A DNA stretch of 64,000 nt from JASLZO01 sp965247995 (GCA_965247995.1 OZ252041.1:1860001-1924000), one strand, 5' to 3'; positions 26,538 to 35,625 are shown, counted from the stretch's first letter. Made by a program: numbers and translations. Notes: a model not told the origin generated them from the letters alone.

Positions 26538-28367
26538 ATGGATCCCAAGTTCATTCGGAACTTCTCAATCATCGCCCATATCGATCACGGGAAGTCCACG
26601 CTTGCGGACCGCCTGCTCGAACGGACCCGGACGATCGATCGGCGGGAGATGCAGGAGCAACTCCTCGATCAGATGGACTTGGAACGCGAACGCGGCATCA
26701 CCATCAAGGCGCAGGCCGTCCGCATGCTCTATGAATCCACCGACGGCAACACCTACCAACTCAACCTGATCGACACGCCCGGCCACGTGGATTTCAGCTA
26801 CGAGGTATCCCGCAGCCTGGCTGCTTGCGATGGTGCCGTTCTCGTTGTTGATGCCTCACAGGGCATCCAGGCACAGACGCTTGCTCACACGCTGGTGGCA
26901 ATGGACCTGGGCCTTGACTTCGTTCCCGTAATCAACAAGATCGATCTCCCTTCTGCCCGAGCCGACCAGGTGACCGAGGAGCTGGGCGATGTCCTGGCGA
27001 TCCCCCCAGAAGACATCATCTACGCGTCGGCCAAGGAGGGCAGGGGAGTCGACGATGTCCTTGAAGCGATCGTGCGCTCGGTTCCACCACCGAAGGGAGA
27101 CACTGAAGCGCCGCTTCGTGCCCTAGTCTTCGACTCGAAGTACGACTCCTACAAGGGCGTCATTGCCTACGTCCGCGTAGTCGACGGCAACATCGGACGT
27201 GGCGAGAAGCTGCGGCTCATGTCGAACGGCCGCGAGATCGAACCGCTGGAAATTGGCGCGTTCAGCCCTTGGCTCACGCCGACCGACAACGGCCTACGGT
27301 CCGGCGAAGTCGGGTACGTCGCCACCGGTCTCAAAGATGTCCGCGATTGCCGCGTCGGCGACACTTTGACGCTCGCCCGGACCGGCGCGCCCAAGGCGCT
27401 CGCGGGATATCGACCCCTCAAACCCGTCATCTTCGCTGGCTTCTACCCGGCCGACGGCACCGACTATCAGGATCTCCGCGACGCCCTCGAGAAACTGCAG
27501 CTCAACGACGCCGCGCTCCACTTCGACCTCGAAAACTCCCTCGCCCTCGGGTTCGGGTTCCGGTGCGGCTTCCTGGGGCTGCTCCACATGGAGATCGTTC
27601 GTGAACGGCTCGAGCGCGAATACAGCCTCGATATCTTGATTACCGCACCTACCGTTGCGTACGAGGTCCTCAAGACCGACGGCAACGTGCAAGTCATAGA
27701 GAACCCGGCTCAACTGCCGAATTCCACCGCCGTCGAGAGCATCAGCGAGCCATGGATCCGGGCGGCGATCCTCGCCCCGAACGAGGTCGTCGGCCCAATC
27801 ATGGAGCTTATGGGCGGACGGCGCGCCGAGTACAAGAAGATGGAGTACATCCAGATCGGAGCCGGGTCGGTCGGTGCAGGCGCGCGGGTCATTATCGAGT
27901 ACGAAATGCCGCTCGCCGAGATGCTCGCCGACTTCTTCGACCAGTTGAAGTCCAGGACACAGGGGTACGCGTCGCTCGATTACGAACTCATCGGGTCACG
28001 CCCATCGGATCTCATCCGGCTGGATATCCTCGTGAACGAGCAGGTGGTCGACGCCCTCGGGTCCATCTGCCACCGGGCTGACGGGTACCCACGGGGGAAG
28101 GCGCTGGTCGCCAAGCTGAAGGACACGATTCCCCGGCAACTCTTCGATGTGCCCATCCAAGCCGCGGTTGGCGGAAAGATCATCGCTCGCGAGACCGTCC
28201 GTGCCCTCCGGAAGAACGTGCTCGCAAAGTGCTACGGTGGAGACGTCACCAGGAAACGGAAGCTGTTGGAGAAACAGGCCGAAGGCAAACGGCGTATGCG
28301 CCGCATCGGCAACGTCGAGGTGCCCCAAGAGGCATTCCTCGCCATGCTGAAGCTGGAGAGCGACTAG
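26538..28367 (+). CDS. lepA: Elongation factor 4 (LepA)
   Basis: A ribosome back-translocating GTPase of 609 residues. G1 is A-H-I-D-H-G-K-S-T (14-22), G3 is D-T-P-G-H, G4 is N-K-I-D, with the LepA-specific C-terminal domain (L-L-E-K-Q-A-E-G-K-R-R-M-R near 585). Length and order are normal. It lies 33 bases after folP-folK with its own -10 element. Its stop overlaps the convergent glmU stop by four bases. Confidence 0.97.
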   Translation: MDPKFIRNFSIIAHIDHGKSTLADRLLERTRTIDRREMQEQLLDQMDLERERGITIKAQAVRMLYESTDGNTYQLNLIDTPGHVDFSYEVSRSLAACDGAVLVVDASQGIQAQTLAHTLVAMDLGLDFVPVINKIDLPSARADQVTEELGDVLAIPPEDIIYASAKEGRGVDDVLEAIVRSVPPPKGDTEAPLRALVFDSKYDSYKGVIAYVRVVDGNIGRGEKLRLMSNGREIEPLEIGAFSPWLTPTDNGLRSGEVGYVATGLKDVRDCRVGDTLTLARTGAPKALAGYRPLKPVIFAGFYPADGTDYQDLRDALEKLQLNDAALHFDLENSLALGFGFRCGFLGLLHMEIVRERLEREYSLDILITAPTVAYEVLKTDGNVQVIENPAQLPNSTAVESISEPWIRAAILAPNEVVGPIMELMGGRRAEYKKMEYIQIGAGSVGAGARVIIEYEMPLAEMLADFFDQLKSRTQGYASLDYELIGSRPSDLIRLDILVNEQVVDALGSICHRADGYPRGKALVAKLKDTIPRQLFDVPIQAAVGGKIIARETVRALRKNVLAKCYGGDVTRKRKLLEKQAEGKRRMRRIGNVEVPQEAFLAMLKLESD

Positions 28368-29761
28368 CCTGACGTGGTGTCGCCTCCGCGTCTCTCGCCC
28401 GACTGGGACTGGAGAGTCCGGGCCGGAACACCAGCGACTGCGGTCCCAGGCGGAACGTCCACGGTCACGACTGACCCTGCTCCCGTTGACGCCTCGTCAC
28501 CGACCTTGACCGGCGCAACAAGCATCGTGTCGCTCCCGATAAACGCCCGGCGACCAACAACGGTGCGGTGTTTGTCCACACCGTCGAAGTTGCAGGTCAC
28601 CATGCCCGCGCCCAAGTTCGTCTCGTCTCCGACCTCTGCATCGCCGACGTAGCCGAAATGGCCCATCAACACCCCGCGTCCAAGCGTGCTCTGCTTCACC
28701 TCGGCGAAGTTGCCGATGTGGACGCCCTCGCCCAGGTGAGCACCGGGACGGAGGTGCGCGAACGGGCCCACGTCGACGCGGTTCTCCACCGTGGCCTCCT
28801 CGAGCACGGAGTTCCAGATACGGCACTCGTCCCCGGTCCTGGATCCGTCGATCTGTGCTCCTGGACCGATCGTGCAGGCTTCGCCGATCTCACTTGCTCC
28901 CGTTATGTGCGTTCCGGGCAGAATGCAGGTATCCCTCCCGACCGTAACCTCGGCGTCGACGTATGTCGTCTCCGGATCGACGATCGTGACGCCCGACAAC
29001 ATCAGCCTCTCGAGCGTCCGCCCGCGCAGTTCGCGCTCAGCGTCCGCGAGGTCCACTCTTGTGTTGATGCCGAACCCTTCCCACGGGTCCGACACCACGT
29101 AGCATGCGGCAGGCTTTCCCGATCGATGTGCGAGCTCGGCCAAGTCCGTCAAGTAGTACTCCCCGGAATCCCGCGGGTCTAACGCCGGCAGCGTGGAACG
29201 CAGCCACTCAACGTTCAAGACGTAGGCGCCCGCGTTCACGACGTCGGCAATCATTCCTGGCTCATCCTCAGCCTCCACAATGCTGGCGACGGAGCCATCG
29301 TCATTCAGCATCACGGCGCCGAGCCCAGTCGAAAGCGCTTCCTCGGTCCCCAGCACGACCATCGCCGCACCCGGAGCGCTGCCGGCACGCACGATCTCAA
29401 GGAGGCTCTCGGACGACATGAACGGCGTGTCGCCATTGATTACCAAGATCTGCTCCGGTGGCGAATCGCCGAACGAGGCAAGTGCCGCCATCACCGCGCC
29501 CCCGGTCCCGTCGCGCTCGTGCTGTACGGCGTAGCGATATCCGTCTCCCAACACCGCCGGCACGTCCCCGTTGCCGTCATGGACGATGGTCACGGGCCCA
29601 ATGTTTGCTGCGGACGCCGCGTCGAGGACATAGGAAATGATGCGTCGCCCCCCGAGGAGGTGAAGCGGCTTCGGGGTCCGAGAGTTCATGCGTGTCCCGG
29701 CGCCAGCGGCCAGTACTACACACGCCCACTTCGAACCGTTCGATCCGGTCGTCTCGGCCAT
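28364..29761 (-). CDS. glmU: Bifunctional UDP-N-acetylglucosamine pyrophosphorylase/glucosamine-1-phosphate acetyltransferase
   Basis: Makes UDP-GlcNAc for the cell wall or glycans. It has 465 residues. The N-terminal nucleotidyltransferase has L-A-A-G-A-G-T-R-M and I-N-G-D-T-P, and the C-terminal left-handed beta-helix of hexapeptide repeats includes H-L-R-P-G-A-H and N-F-A-E-V-K. The start is ATG at 29761. Convergent with lepA and divergent from the glutaredoxin-cysS unit. Confidence 0.95.
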   Translation of the reverse strand: MAETTGSNGSKWACVVLAAGAGTRMNSRTPKPLHLLGGRRIISYVLDAASAANIGPVTIVHDGNGDVPAVLGDGYRYAVQHERDGTGGAVMAALASFGDSPPEQILVINGDTPFMSSESLLEIVRAGSAPGAAMVVLGTEEALSTGLGAVMLNDDGSVASIVEAEDEPGMIADVVNAGAYVLNVEWLRSTLPALDPRDSGEYYLTDLAELAHRSGKPAACYVVSDPWEGFGINTRVDLADAERELRGRTLERLMLSGVTIVDPETTYVDAEVTVGRDTCILPGTHITGASEIGEACTIGPGAQIDGSRTGDECRIWNSVLEEATVENRVDVGPFAHLRPGAHLGEGVHIGNFAEVKQSTLGRGVLMGHFGYVGDAEVGDETNLGAGMVTCNFDGVDKHRTVVGRRAFIGSDTMLVAPVKVGDEASTGAGSVVTVDVPPGTAVAGVPARTLQSQSGERRGGDTTSG

Positions 29762-29971
29762 AGCTCAGCCTCATCCCACGGGCGTCGCCCGTCGTTGTGA
29801 TCGCGGCGCAATGCTATCCACGCGCCAAGAGCAGGGTCAACGACACGCGGTCGTAACCGCTACTCACCGTTGAGAAACTTGACGGGTCGCACGCCGCCAA
29901 TCTCGTGCTAAATCGCCCCCAGGACACCGGTGGGAGACCACACTCCGCGCCCGCGCCCAGTTGACGCGCTC

Positions 29972-30012
29972 GAGGGGCACGAAGAGAATGGCCCTCTCCG
30001 AGTGAGAGGAGG
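29972..30012 (+). promoter_or_regulatory. Leader with two mutually exclusive hairpins, one masking the glutaredoxin ribosome binding site
   Basis: Hairpin A pairs GAGGG(G)C at 29972-29978 with GCCCTC at 29991-29996. Hairpin B pairs CCTCTC at 29993-29998 with GAGAGG at 30004-30009, which is the upstream half of the Shine-Dalgarno of the next gene (GAGAGGAGG, 30004-30012). The two share the CCTC bases, so only one can form. The rest of 29762-29971 between the divergent genes holds a TG-C-TATCCA at 29812-29820 (a weak extended -10 on the plus strand), and otherwise nothing I recognise. Confidence 0.4.
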
Positions 30013-30018
30013 ATCATC

Positions 30019-30285
30019 GTGACTGGCGACAGCGAACGACGCGAAACGATCCTGATGTACGGCACCACCTGGTGCCCAGATTGCGCCCGGTCTAAACGGT
30101 TCCTCGACAAACGGTCACTCGCGTACGACTGGGTGGACATCGAGGCCGTTCCGGAAGCCCCGGACATCGTCCGGGACTTGAACAAGGGCCTGCAGGTCGT
30201 TCCCACTATCGTCCTGCCGGACGGTAGAGTCCTCGCGGAACCGTCGGACCGTGAACTAGCAGCAGCGCTTGGCCTGGGTTCCTGA
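30019..30285 (+). CDS. Glutaredoxin-like protein
   Basis: An 88-residue thioredoxin-fold redox protein with the active site W-C-P-D-C at residues 18-22 and the cis-Pro segment V-V-P-T-I near 61. It resembles the NrdH/mycoredoxin group. The start is GTG at 30019, six bases after GAGGAGG. It lies 37 bases before cysS and is probably cotranscribed with it, a sensible pairing for thiol metabolism. Confidence 0.88.
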   Translation: MTGDSERRETILMYGTTWCPDCARSKRFLDKRSLAYDWVDIEAVPEAPDIVRDLNKGLQVVPTIVLPDGRVLAEPSDRELAAALGLGS

Positions 30286-30322
30286 TCCGCGAACGCGTGC
30301 TGGTGGGGTAGGGAACCGCACA

Positions 30323-32560
30323 ATGCAGCTCTTCAACACGCTGACGCGGGCGAAAGACGAAATCCGCACGATCGAGCCAGGTGTGCTCCGGATGTACACC
30401 TGCGGCCCAACCGTCTACCGGTACATCCACATTGGGAACGTCCGCGCATTCCTCGTTGCCGACCTCATCCGCCGCGCCTTTGCCGCACAGGGCTACGAAG
30501 TCCAGCACATCAAGAACATCACCGACGTCGGCCACATGCGACAGGAGATGCTGGAGCAGGGCGAAGACAAGGTGATCGCGGAAGCATTGGCCCAAGGCAA
30601 GACGCCATACGAGATCGCACAGTTCTATACGGACGCCTTTCTGCAGGACGAATCGCGTTCAAACATCCTCCCGGCCCAGGCCTTCCCGAAGGCAACGGAT
30701 CACGTGCCCGAGATGATCACCATGGTCCGCCAGCTCCTGGACCGCGGCCACGCCTACACCGTGGAAGGCAATGTCTACTTCGATGTCGGGAGTTTCCCGT
30801 CCTACGGGAAGCTCTCCGGCAACGTCATGGACACCCTCCTGGCTGGCGTCCGCTCCGAAGCGGACCCTCTGAAGCACAACCCCGTCGATTTCACGCTCTG
30901 GAAAGCTGCGGAGACCGGGCGCGAGATGAAGTGGCCCAGCCCGTGGGGCGAAGGGTTCCCCGGTTGGCACATCGAGTGCTCTGCCATGTCGACCAAGTAC
31001 TTCGGTGATCAGTTCGACATCCACACCGGTGGAGTGGACAACATCTTCCCCCATCACGAAGGCGAGATCGCCCAGAGCGAGGGCGCCCTCGGCCGGCAGG
31101 TGGTGAGCTACTGGGTCCACTGCCAGCACGTGCTGGCCGCCGGACAGAAGATGGCGAAATCAGCCGGAAACGCCTACACCCTCTCGGAGCTTGAGGAACG
31201 TGGGTTCCAACCGCTCGCGTACCGCTACCTCTGCCTCACCAGCCACTACCGGTCGAGGCTGAACTTCACCTTCACCGCGCTTGTCGCGGCGCAACGCGCG
31301 CTCGACAAGCTGCTTCGGTGGGCACTGTTCTGGAGCCGCAACGCCGACGGCGGTGCCGAGGATGGCGCTCCCAGGGCAGAACACTGGCGGTCCGCGTTCT
31401 GGGAAGCCATCAACGACGACCTCGCGACGCCCAGGGCGCTGGCTGTCGTATGGCGGATGGCCCATGACGCAACGGTCACTGGATCCCAGAAACTCGCCCT
31501 GCTCCTGGACTTCGATCGCGTCTTGGGGCTCGAAGTCGCCTCCTGGCTCCGTGAGAACGCCCCGATCCCTTCGCCAGTCGGGGCGCTCGCGACGAAAAGG
31601 GCTGACTTCCGCGCAAGTGCCGAATACGAGTCGGCGGACGATCTCCGCCGCGAGGCAGCGGTTCGCGGGTATCTGATTGAAGACGCGAAGGACACCGCGA
31701 CACCCACCATATTCCCCTTCCCGCATGGTCAGTCCGACGCGATCGCGCGTCTCGCGAAAGCGGTGCCCACGCCCAAAGTCGTTCCCTCTCGGTTGGACCG
31801 GCCGAACGAGTTCGACGTCAGCGTTGTCGTGAACGCCGTCGGGTGGCCGGACGACGTCCGCCGTGTTGTCGCTGATTCCCTGACGTACCTCACCGGACAC
31901 TCCGGTGAGGTCATTGCGATCGATAACGGGACCGCCGATGGCACGTGGGAGGCCCTCGACGCGATGTCCGAGCAGGACAAACGTCTCACCGTTGTCCATA
32001 CCGACCACGCCCTCGGCGAAGCGCCCGCGCGGAACATCGGCTTGAAGCTCGCCCTCGGTCGTGTCGTCGTCATTCTGGATACCAGCGTCGGCCTCGACGG
32101 CGACGTCTTCACACCAATGCTGAAGGCGCTCGACGATCCCGACATCGGAATGATCGGCACGTGGGGCCTCATTACCGAGGACTTCAAGGACTTCGAAGAG
32201 GTCGAAGACGGGGAGGTAGACGCCCTACAGGCGTACTGCAGCGCGTTCCGGAGGACCGATCTTCGAAGGGTCGGCCTCATGGACGAGCGGTTCGTCTTCT
32301 ACAGGAATCTCGATGTGGACTTCAGCTTCCAGTTCCGCGATCAGGGCTTCAAGGTCGTGGCGTCATCCGAGCTGCCAGTTACCAGGTATGTCCACCGCGT
32401 GTGGGAAGAGCTCGCCCCCGACGAACGCGAGAAGAAGAGCAAGAAGAACTGGGCGCGTTTCTTCGAGAAATACCACCACCGGAACGACCTCCTCGTCACT
32501 CCCGGTGCCGCCGGCTACCAACACCCCGAAGAGGGCGCGGGCAGCGGGCACGACCACTAA
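30323..32560 (+). CDS. cysS: Cysteinyl-tRNA synthetase fused to a GT2-type glycosyltransferase domain
   Basis: A 745-residue fusion. Residues 1-465 are a complete class I CysRS: C27-G-P-T-V, H36-I-G-N (HIGH variant), zinc ligands C27, C219, H244 and E248, K276-M-A-K-S (KMSKS variant), DALR-type helices and the normal C-terminal R-G-Y-L-I-E-D. A linker (about 466-495) leads to residues 496-730, which look like a GT-A fold family 2 glycosyltransferase: I-D534-N-G-T-A-D-G-T, A-R-N-I-G-L, I-L-D586-T-S and F-Y-R-N-L-D-V-D-F-S. The DXD metal site reads D-T-S, so activity is uncertain. There is no stop, frameshift or internal ribosome site at the junction. The frame is open to 30269, but ATG 30323 after AGGGAA matches the family start. 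Confidence 0.93.
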   Translation: MQLFNTLTRAKDEIRTIEPGVLRMYTCGPTVYRYIHIGNVRAFLVADLIRRAFAAQGYEVQHIKNITDVGHMRQEMLEQGEDKVIAEALAQGKTPYEIAQFYTDAFLQDESRSNILPAQAFPKATDHVPEMITMVRQLLDRGHAYTVEGNVYFDVGSFPSYGKLSGNVMDTLLAGVRSEADPLKHNPVDFTLWKAAETGREMKWPSPWGEGFPGWHIECSAMSTKYFGDQFDIHTGGVDNIFPHHEGEIAQSEGALGRQVVSYWVHCQHVLAAGQKMAKSAGNAYTLSELEERGFQPLAYRYLCLTSHYRSRLNFTFTALVAAQRALDKLLRWALFWSRNADGGAEDGAPRAEHWRSAFWEAINDDLATPRALAVVWRMAHDATVTGSQKLALLLDFDRVLGLEVASWLRENAPIPSPVGALATKRADFRASAEYESADDLRREAAVRGYLIEDAKDTATPTIFPFPHGQSDAIARLAKAVPTPKVVPSRLDRPNEFDVSVVVNAVGWPDDVRRVVADSLTYLTGHSGEVIAIDNGTADGTWEALDAMSEQDKRLTVVHTDHALGEAPARNIGLKLALGRVVVILDTSVGLDGDVFTPMLKALDDPDIGMIGTWGLITEDFKDFEEVEDGEVDALQAYCSAFRRTDLRRVGLMDERFVFYRNLDVDFSFQFRDQGFKVVASSELPVTRYVHRVWEELAPDEREKKSKKNWARFFEKYHHRNDLLVTPGAAGYQHPEEGAGSGHDH

Positions 32561-32628
32561 GTCCTAACTCCCTCTCCCGGGTCGCGAACACGTCGCGGAC
32601 CAGGTACGCGCACCGCGCGAGTCACCGT

Positions 32629-33783
32629 TCACCGCGGGACAATATCGACGCCCGCTAACGCCCGCTCCACGAGCGAGGCTATATCGAGTTCGCGCTCGGC
32701 ACGCTCCGCAGCAGCCGGTGTCGATCTGAGCACCGGATGCGCCGGTACGAACAGCGAGCAACAGTCCTCGTCGGGCTCGATCGAAACCTCGTACGTACCG
32801 ATGGCCCGCGCTTCCTGGACGATCTCCTCCTTGTCCATCCCGATCAACGGTCGGAGGATCGGCATGCCGGCCGGCGCATCCACCGTCGCGATGTTCTCCA
32901 ACGTCTGACTGGCGACCTGGCCAACACTCTCCCCACTCACCAGCGCGAACGCCCCCTGGTCTCGGGCTATCGCTTCAGCGATCCGGACCATGAATCGCCG
33001 GTAGATCACCACCCGGTACGCGGCAGGGACAGCCGCGATGATCTCGCGTTGAACATCGGCGAACGGCACCAAGAAGAGCCGCGCCGCAGGCTGGAACCGG
33101 TCCAGGATTCGCACCAGGCGTATCGCCTTCTCCCGCGACGAGGCGTCCACCAGCGGGAAACTATGAAAATGCACGAACGTCACCGGCGATCCCCGCCGTA
33201 ACATCCGCCCAGCCGCGACCGGCGAGTCGATCCCCCCCGAAAGCAGGACCGCGACCCGGCCCGATGAACCGACCGGCAGTCCGCCAGGCCCGGGTTCCGC
33301 GCCCGAGTACACGTACGCGGCCTGGGACCTGACGTCGATGTAGATCGTTAAGTCCGGGCGCTCCAGGTCGACCTTGGCGCCGGTCAGACCCTCGACAAAA
33401 CGCCCTAGCTCCACATTGATCTCCGGCGAGGTCAGCGGGAATCGCTTGTCCGCGCGCCTCGCCGCAATCCGGAACGACCCGAACGGCTCGTCCGCACCCT
33501 CGATGAACTCGCGCACCCCTGCCCGCAGATCGTCCGGCTCGCGCCCGATTCGTTGAGCGAAGATGAACCGCGCCACGCCAAATGTCCTCCCAATCCCGGC
33601 CCGCAGGCCCTCCGGCGGCGTGCCCTCCGGGGCGGTGACGACAATCTGCCCCTGCTCCGCACGCACCGTCACCCTGCCGGCGCTCGTGAGGGAGCGCTTC
33701 AAATTCCCGACGAGTTTGTTCACGAAGGCCGGTCGGTTCCGACCCTTGAGACCCACCTCGTGATACCGCACCAACACCTGCAT
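32629..33783 (-). CDS. thiI: tRNA 4-thiouridine synthase/thiamine sulfur carrier enzyme
   Basis: A 384-residue ThiI. It has an N-terminal ferredoxin-like region and a THUMP domain (residues 1-165), then a PP-loop domain with L-L-S-G-G-I-D-S-P-V-A (around 180-190) and the adenylation residues. The catalytic Cys of the E. coli rhodanese extension is not expected in this short form; C343-C344 in E-D-C-C-S-L-F matches the usual C-terminal Cys segment. It is convergent with cysS, both touching sulfur or cysteine chemistry of tRNA. Confidence 0.93.
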   Translation of the reverse strand: MQVLVRYHEVGLKGRNRPAFVNKLVGNLKRSLTSAGRVTVRAEQGQIVVTAPEGTPPEGLRAGIGRTFGVARFIFAQRIGREPDDLRAGVREFIEGADEPFGSFRIAARRADKRFPLTSPEINVELGRFVEGLTGAKVDLERPDLTIYIDVRSQAAYVYSGAEPGPGGLPVGSSGRVAVLLSGGIDSPVAAGRMLRRGSPVTFVHFHSFPLVDASSREKAIRLVRILDRFQPAARLFLVPFADVQREIIAAVPAAYRVVIYRRFMVRIAEAIARDQGAFALVSGESVGQVASQTLENIATVDAPAGMPILRPLIGMDKEEIVQEARAIGTYEVSIEPDEDCCSLFVPAHPVLRSTPAAAERAERELDIASLVERALAGVDIVPR

Positions 33784-33915
33784 CGTCGTAGCTCGTCCAA
33801 CCTCCCCGCGTCTCAGATCCGAACCATCCTACGCGCCGTCTGAGCTGCCCGGTTCCTTGACACGGCTTGGAACCCGGTCGTATCGTCGAACGACCGATCA
33901 AGGAACAGCGCGAAT

Positions 33916-34143
33916 ATGCGCAAAACGGGGGTTGGGATGGCTGAGAAAGATCCAGTAACCGGATACGAGTTCGCCGACTCAGAAGTTACCCAGATTGACG
34001 AGGGGAACCCTCGGGTAGGTACCAAGTTCCGCCACGACGGGAAGTGGTACTACTTCAAGAGCCTCTCCGAGCGACAGAAGTTCATCGGTAACCCTGACGC
34101 CTTCCTGGGCGGTGGCGAAAAGAGCGAAGGCGGAAACGACTGA
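33916..34143 (+). CDS. Small YHS-like protein without the cysteines
   Basis: A 75-residue protein. Residues 11-70 follow the YHS pattern: K-D-P-V-T-G-Y-E in place of D-P-V-C-G-M, then H-D-G-K-W-Y-Y-F-K-S and F-I-G-N-P-D-A-F-L. Both metal-type cysteines are replaced (Thr and Lys), so metal binding by the usual residues is not possible. Either ATG 33916 (AAGGAA ten bases upstream) or ATG 33937 could be used. It is followed by a strong terminator. Confidence 0.72.
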   Translation: MRKTGVGMAEKDPVTGYEFADSEVTQIDEGNPRVGTKFRHDGKWYYFKSLSERQKFIGNPDAFLGGGEKSEGGND

Positions 34144-34172
34144 TCCAACGCGAAGGAACACCGCCAGTCATC

Positions 34173-34207
34173 AAAACCGGCCTCTGTCAGAGGGGCCGGT
34201 TTTCTTT
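34173..34207 (+). terminator. Rho-independent terminator, probably bidirectional
   Basis: AAAACCGG and CCTCT pair with AGAGG and CCGGTTTT around a GTC loop (two extra G on the right side), followed by TTTTCTTT. The A-run on the left gives a U-run on the other strand. The element ends both the YHS-like gene and the convergent peptidase gene (stop at 34225). Confidence 0.85.
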
Positions 34208-34224
34208 CGCGCCGCCCGCAAGGT

Positions 34225-35625
34225 CTACGCTGCAGCCGAATCCCGTTGGTCCGCCAACCCCAATACCCGCGAGTACGCCGCGACCAACTGGATGTCGATC
34301 CGCGACCCTGTTAACGGAATGCGCACGTCAGGGACAATGCCGGCGTCTTGGATCATCCGCCCATCCGGAGTGAACCAACGCGCAACTGTCAAATACAGGG
34401 CCGAACCGTCGCTGAGCTCCCTGAACGTCTGGACCGACCCCTTCCCGTATGTCCGGGTACCAAATACGTCAGCTCGGCCATGCGCTTGGAGCGCGCCCGC
34501 CACAACCTCCGCCGCGCTCGCCGAGTGACCGTTCACCACGACGACGAGCGGGATCTCCGTAGCGACACCGCCTTCCTGCACCACCCAGTCTTCCCGCCGC
34601 TCGTCGTTCCGAATCTCGTACATCACGATCCCGCCTGAGAGAAACTCGCTCGCCACGCTCGTGGCGGCGTCCAGACTCCCCCCCGGGTTGTACCGCATGT
34701 CCAGCACGATCCCCCTCACGCCCTCTCCGATCAGCGACTCCAGCTTCCGGCGGAACTCTTCCCCCGTCTCTCGGTGGAACCGAAACAGCCAGATATAAGC
34801 AATATCCCCCTCGAACACTTCGCTGCGGAACGAGGGCTCCGGGATCGTTGCCCTCGTCACGATCACGTCACGAGGCTCGCTCTCCCCAGCTGGCAGGACG
34901 CTCAACCGCACGTCGCTCCCCGGCGGACCCTTCACCAACTCGACGATCTTCTGAACAGAGAAGCCGACTGTAGATCGATCGTCCACAGCCTGGATGACGT
35001 CTCCAGATTTCAACCCGGCGCGCTCCGCCGGCTCCCCGACGAACACTTCCTCGATCATCGGCCCAGCCGACGTCTCGATTACGAATGCGCCGATCCCCTC
35101 ATACGGGTCGCCTTCGAAATAATCTCTGACTGATTCGAACTCGTCCGACGACAAATAACGCAGCGCAGGGTCCGCCGCCGCTCCCAGCCCCGCGATGGCG
35201 GCCCGGGTCAGCATCTCCGTCGACACCGGCGACCCGTCGTCGCGCAACAACTGCCACGCCCGCCACACGTCGTCCAACCCGTTTGGGACCGAAGAGGGTG
35301 GTGTACCAATCACCGACTCCAGTCGGTCCGACAGCGAAATCGGGTCATGGTCCGCCACAATCGCCATGTGTTGCACCGCCCGCGCCGCTGCTCCGGGAGT
35401 CCGTGATTCGGCCAGCTCACGTTCGGTACCCAGCGCACGCCAGGCTTCCCAAACGGTTGCGAAACGACCATCGTCCGCCGCCTCGGCTCGCTGCTCAGCG
35501 GGCGCGACCAGCAGGACGCGGAACGCCACCGTAACGGCCAAAAACAGCGCTAAGAACGTAACGAACAGTCCCGGGCGGGAGCGTTGACTGGCGTCGGTCA
35601 CATGCTCGATTTCTGGATGGTCCAT
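34225..35625 (-). CDS. S41-family carboxyl-terminal processing peptidase
   Basis: A membrane-anchored or secreted protease of 466 residues. One hydrophobic segment lies at 20-41 behind a short charged N-terminus. An N-terminal helical region precedes a PDZ domain (about 175-255, G-I-G-A-F-V, G-L-K-S-G-D-V-I). The S41 core has N-P-G-G-S-L near 313, the catalytic Ser in S-A-S370-A-A-E and the Lys in Y-G-K395-G-S-V-Q. The serine-lysine dyad is intact, so it should be active outside the membrane. It is divergent from htpX, another membrane-quality-control protease. Confidence 0.92.
   Translation of the reverse strand: MDHPEIEHVTDASQRSRPGLFVTFLALFLAVTVAFRVLLVAPAEQRAEAADDGRFATVWEAWRALGTERELAESRTPGAAARAVQHMAIVADHDPISLSDRLESVIGTPPSSVPNGLDDVWRAWQLLRDDGSPVSTEMLTRAAIAGLGAAADPALRYLSSDEFESVRDYFEGDPYEGIGAFVIETSAGPMIEEVFVGEPAERAGLKSGDVIQAVDDRSTVGFSVQKIVELVKGPPGSDVRLSVLPAGESEPRDVIVTRATIPEPSFRSEVFEGDIAYIWLFRFHRETGEEFRRKLESLIGEGVRGIVLDMRYNPGGSLDAATSVASEFLSGGIVMYEIRNDERREDWVVQEGGVATEIPLVVVVNGHSASAAEVVAGALQAHGRADVFGTRTYGKGSVQTFRELSDGSALYLTVARWFTPDGRMIQDAGIVPDVRIPLTGSRIDIQLVAAYSRVLGLADQRDSAAA

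Noticed and set aside
29757..29780. A TAGCTCAG string resembling the D-arm of a tRNA.
   Set aside because: No acceptor stem, anticodon arm or T-arm can be placed around it; it is the 5' end of glmU read from the other strand.
29860..30018. A T-box leader for the cysS operon.
   Set aside because: I looked for the conserved T-box bulge sequence and a specifier stem with a Cys codon and found neither; only the two short hairpins near 29972-30009 are supportable.
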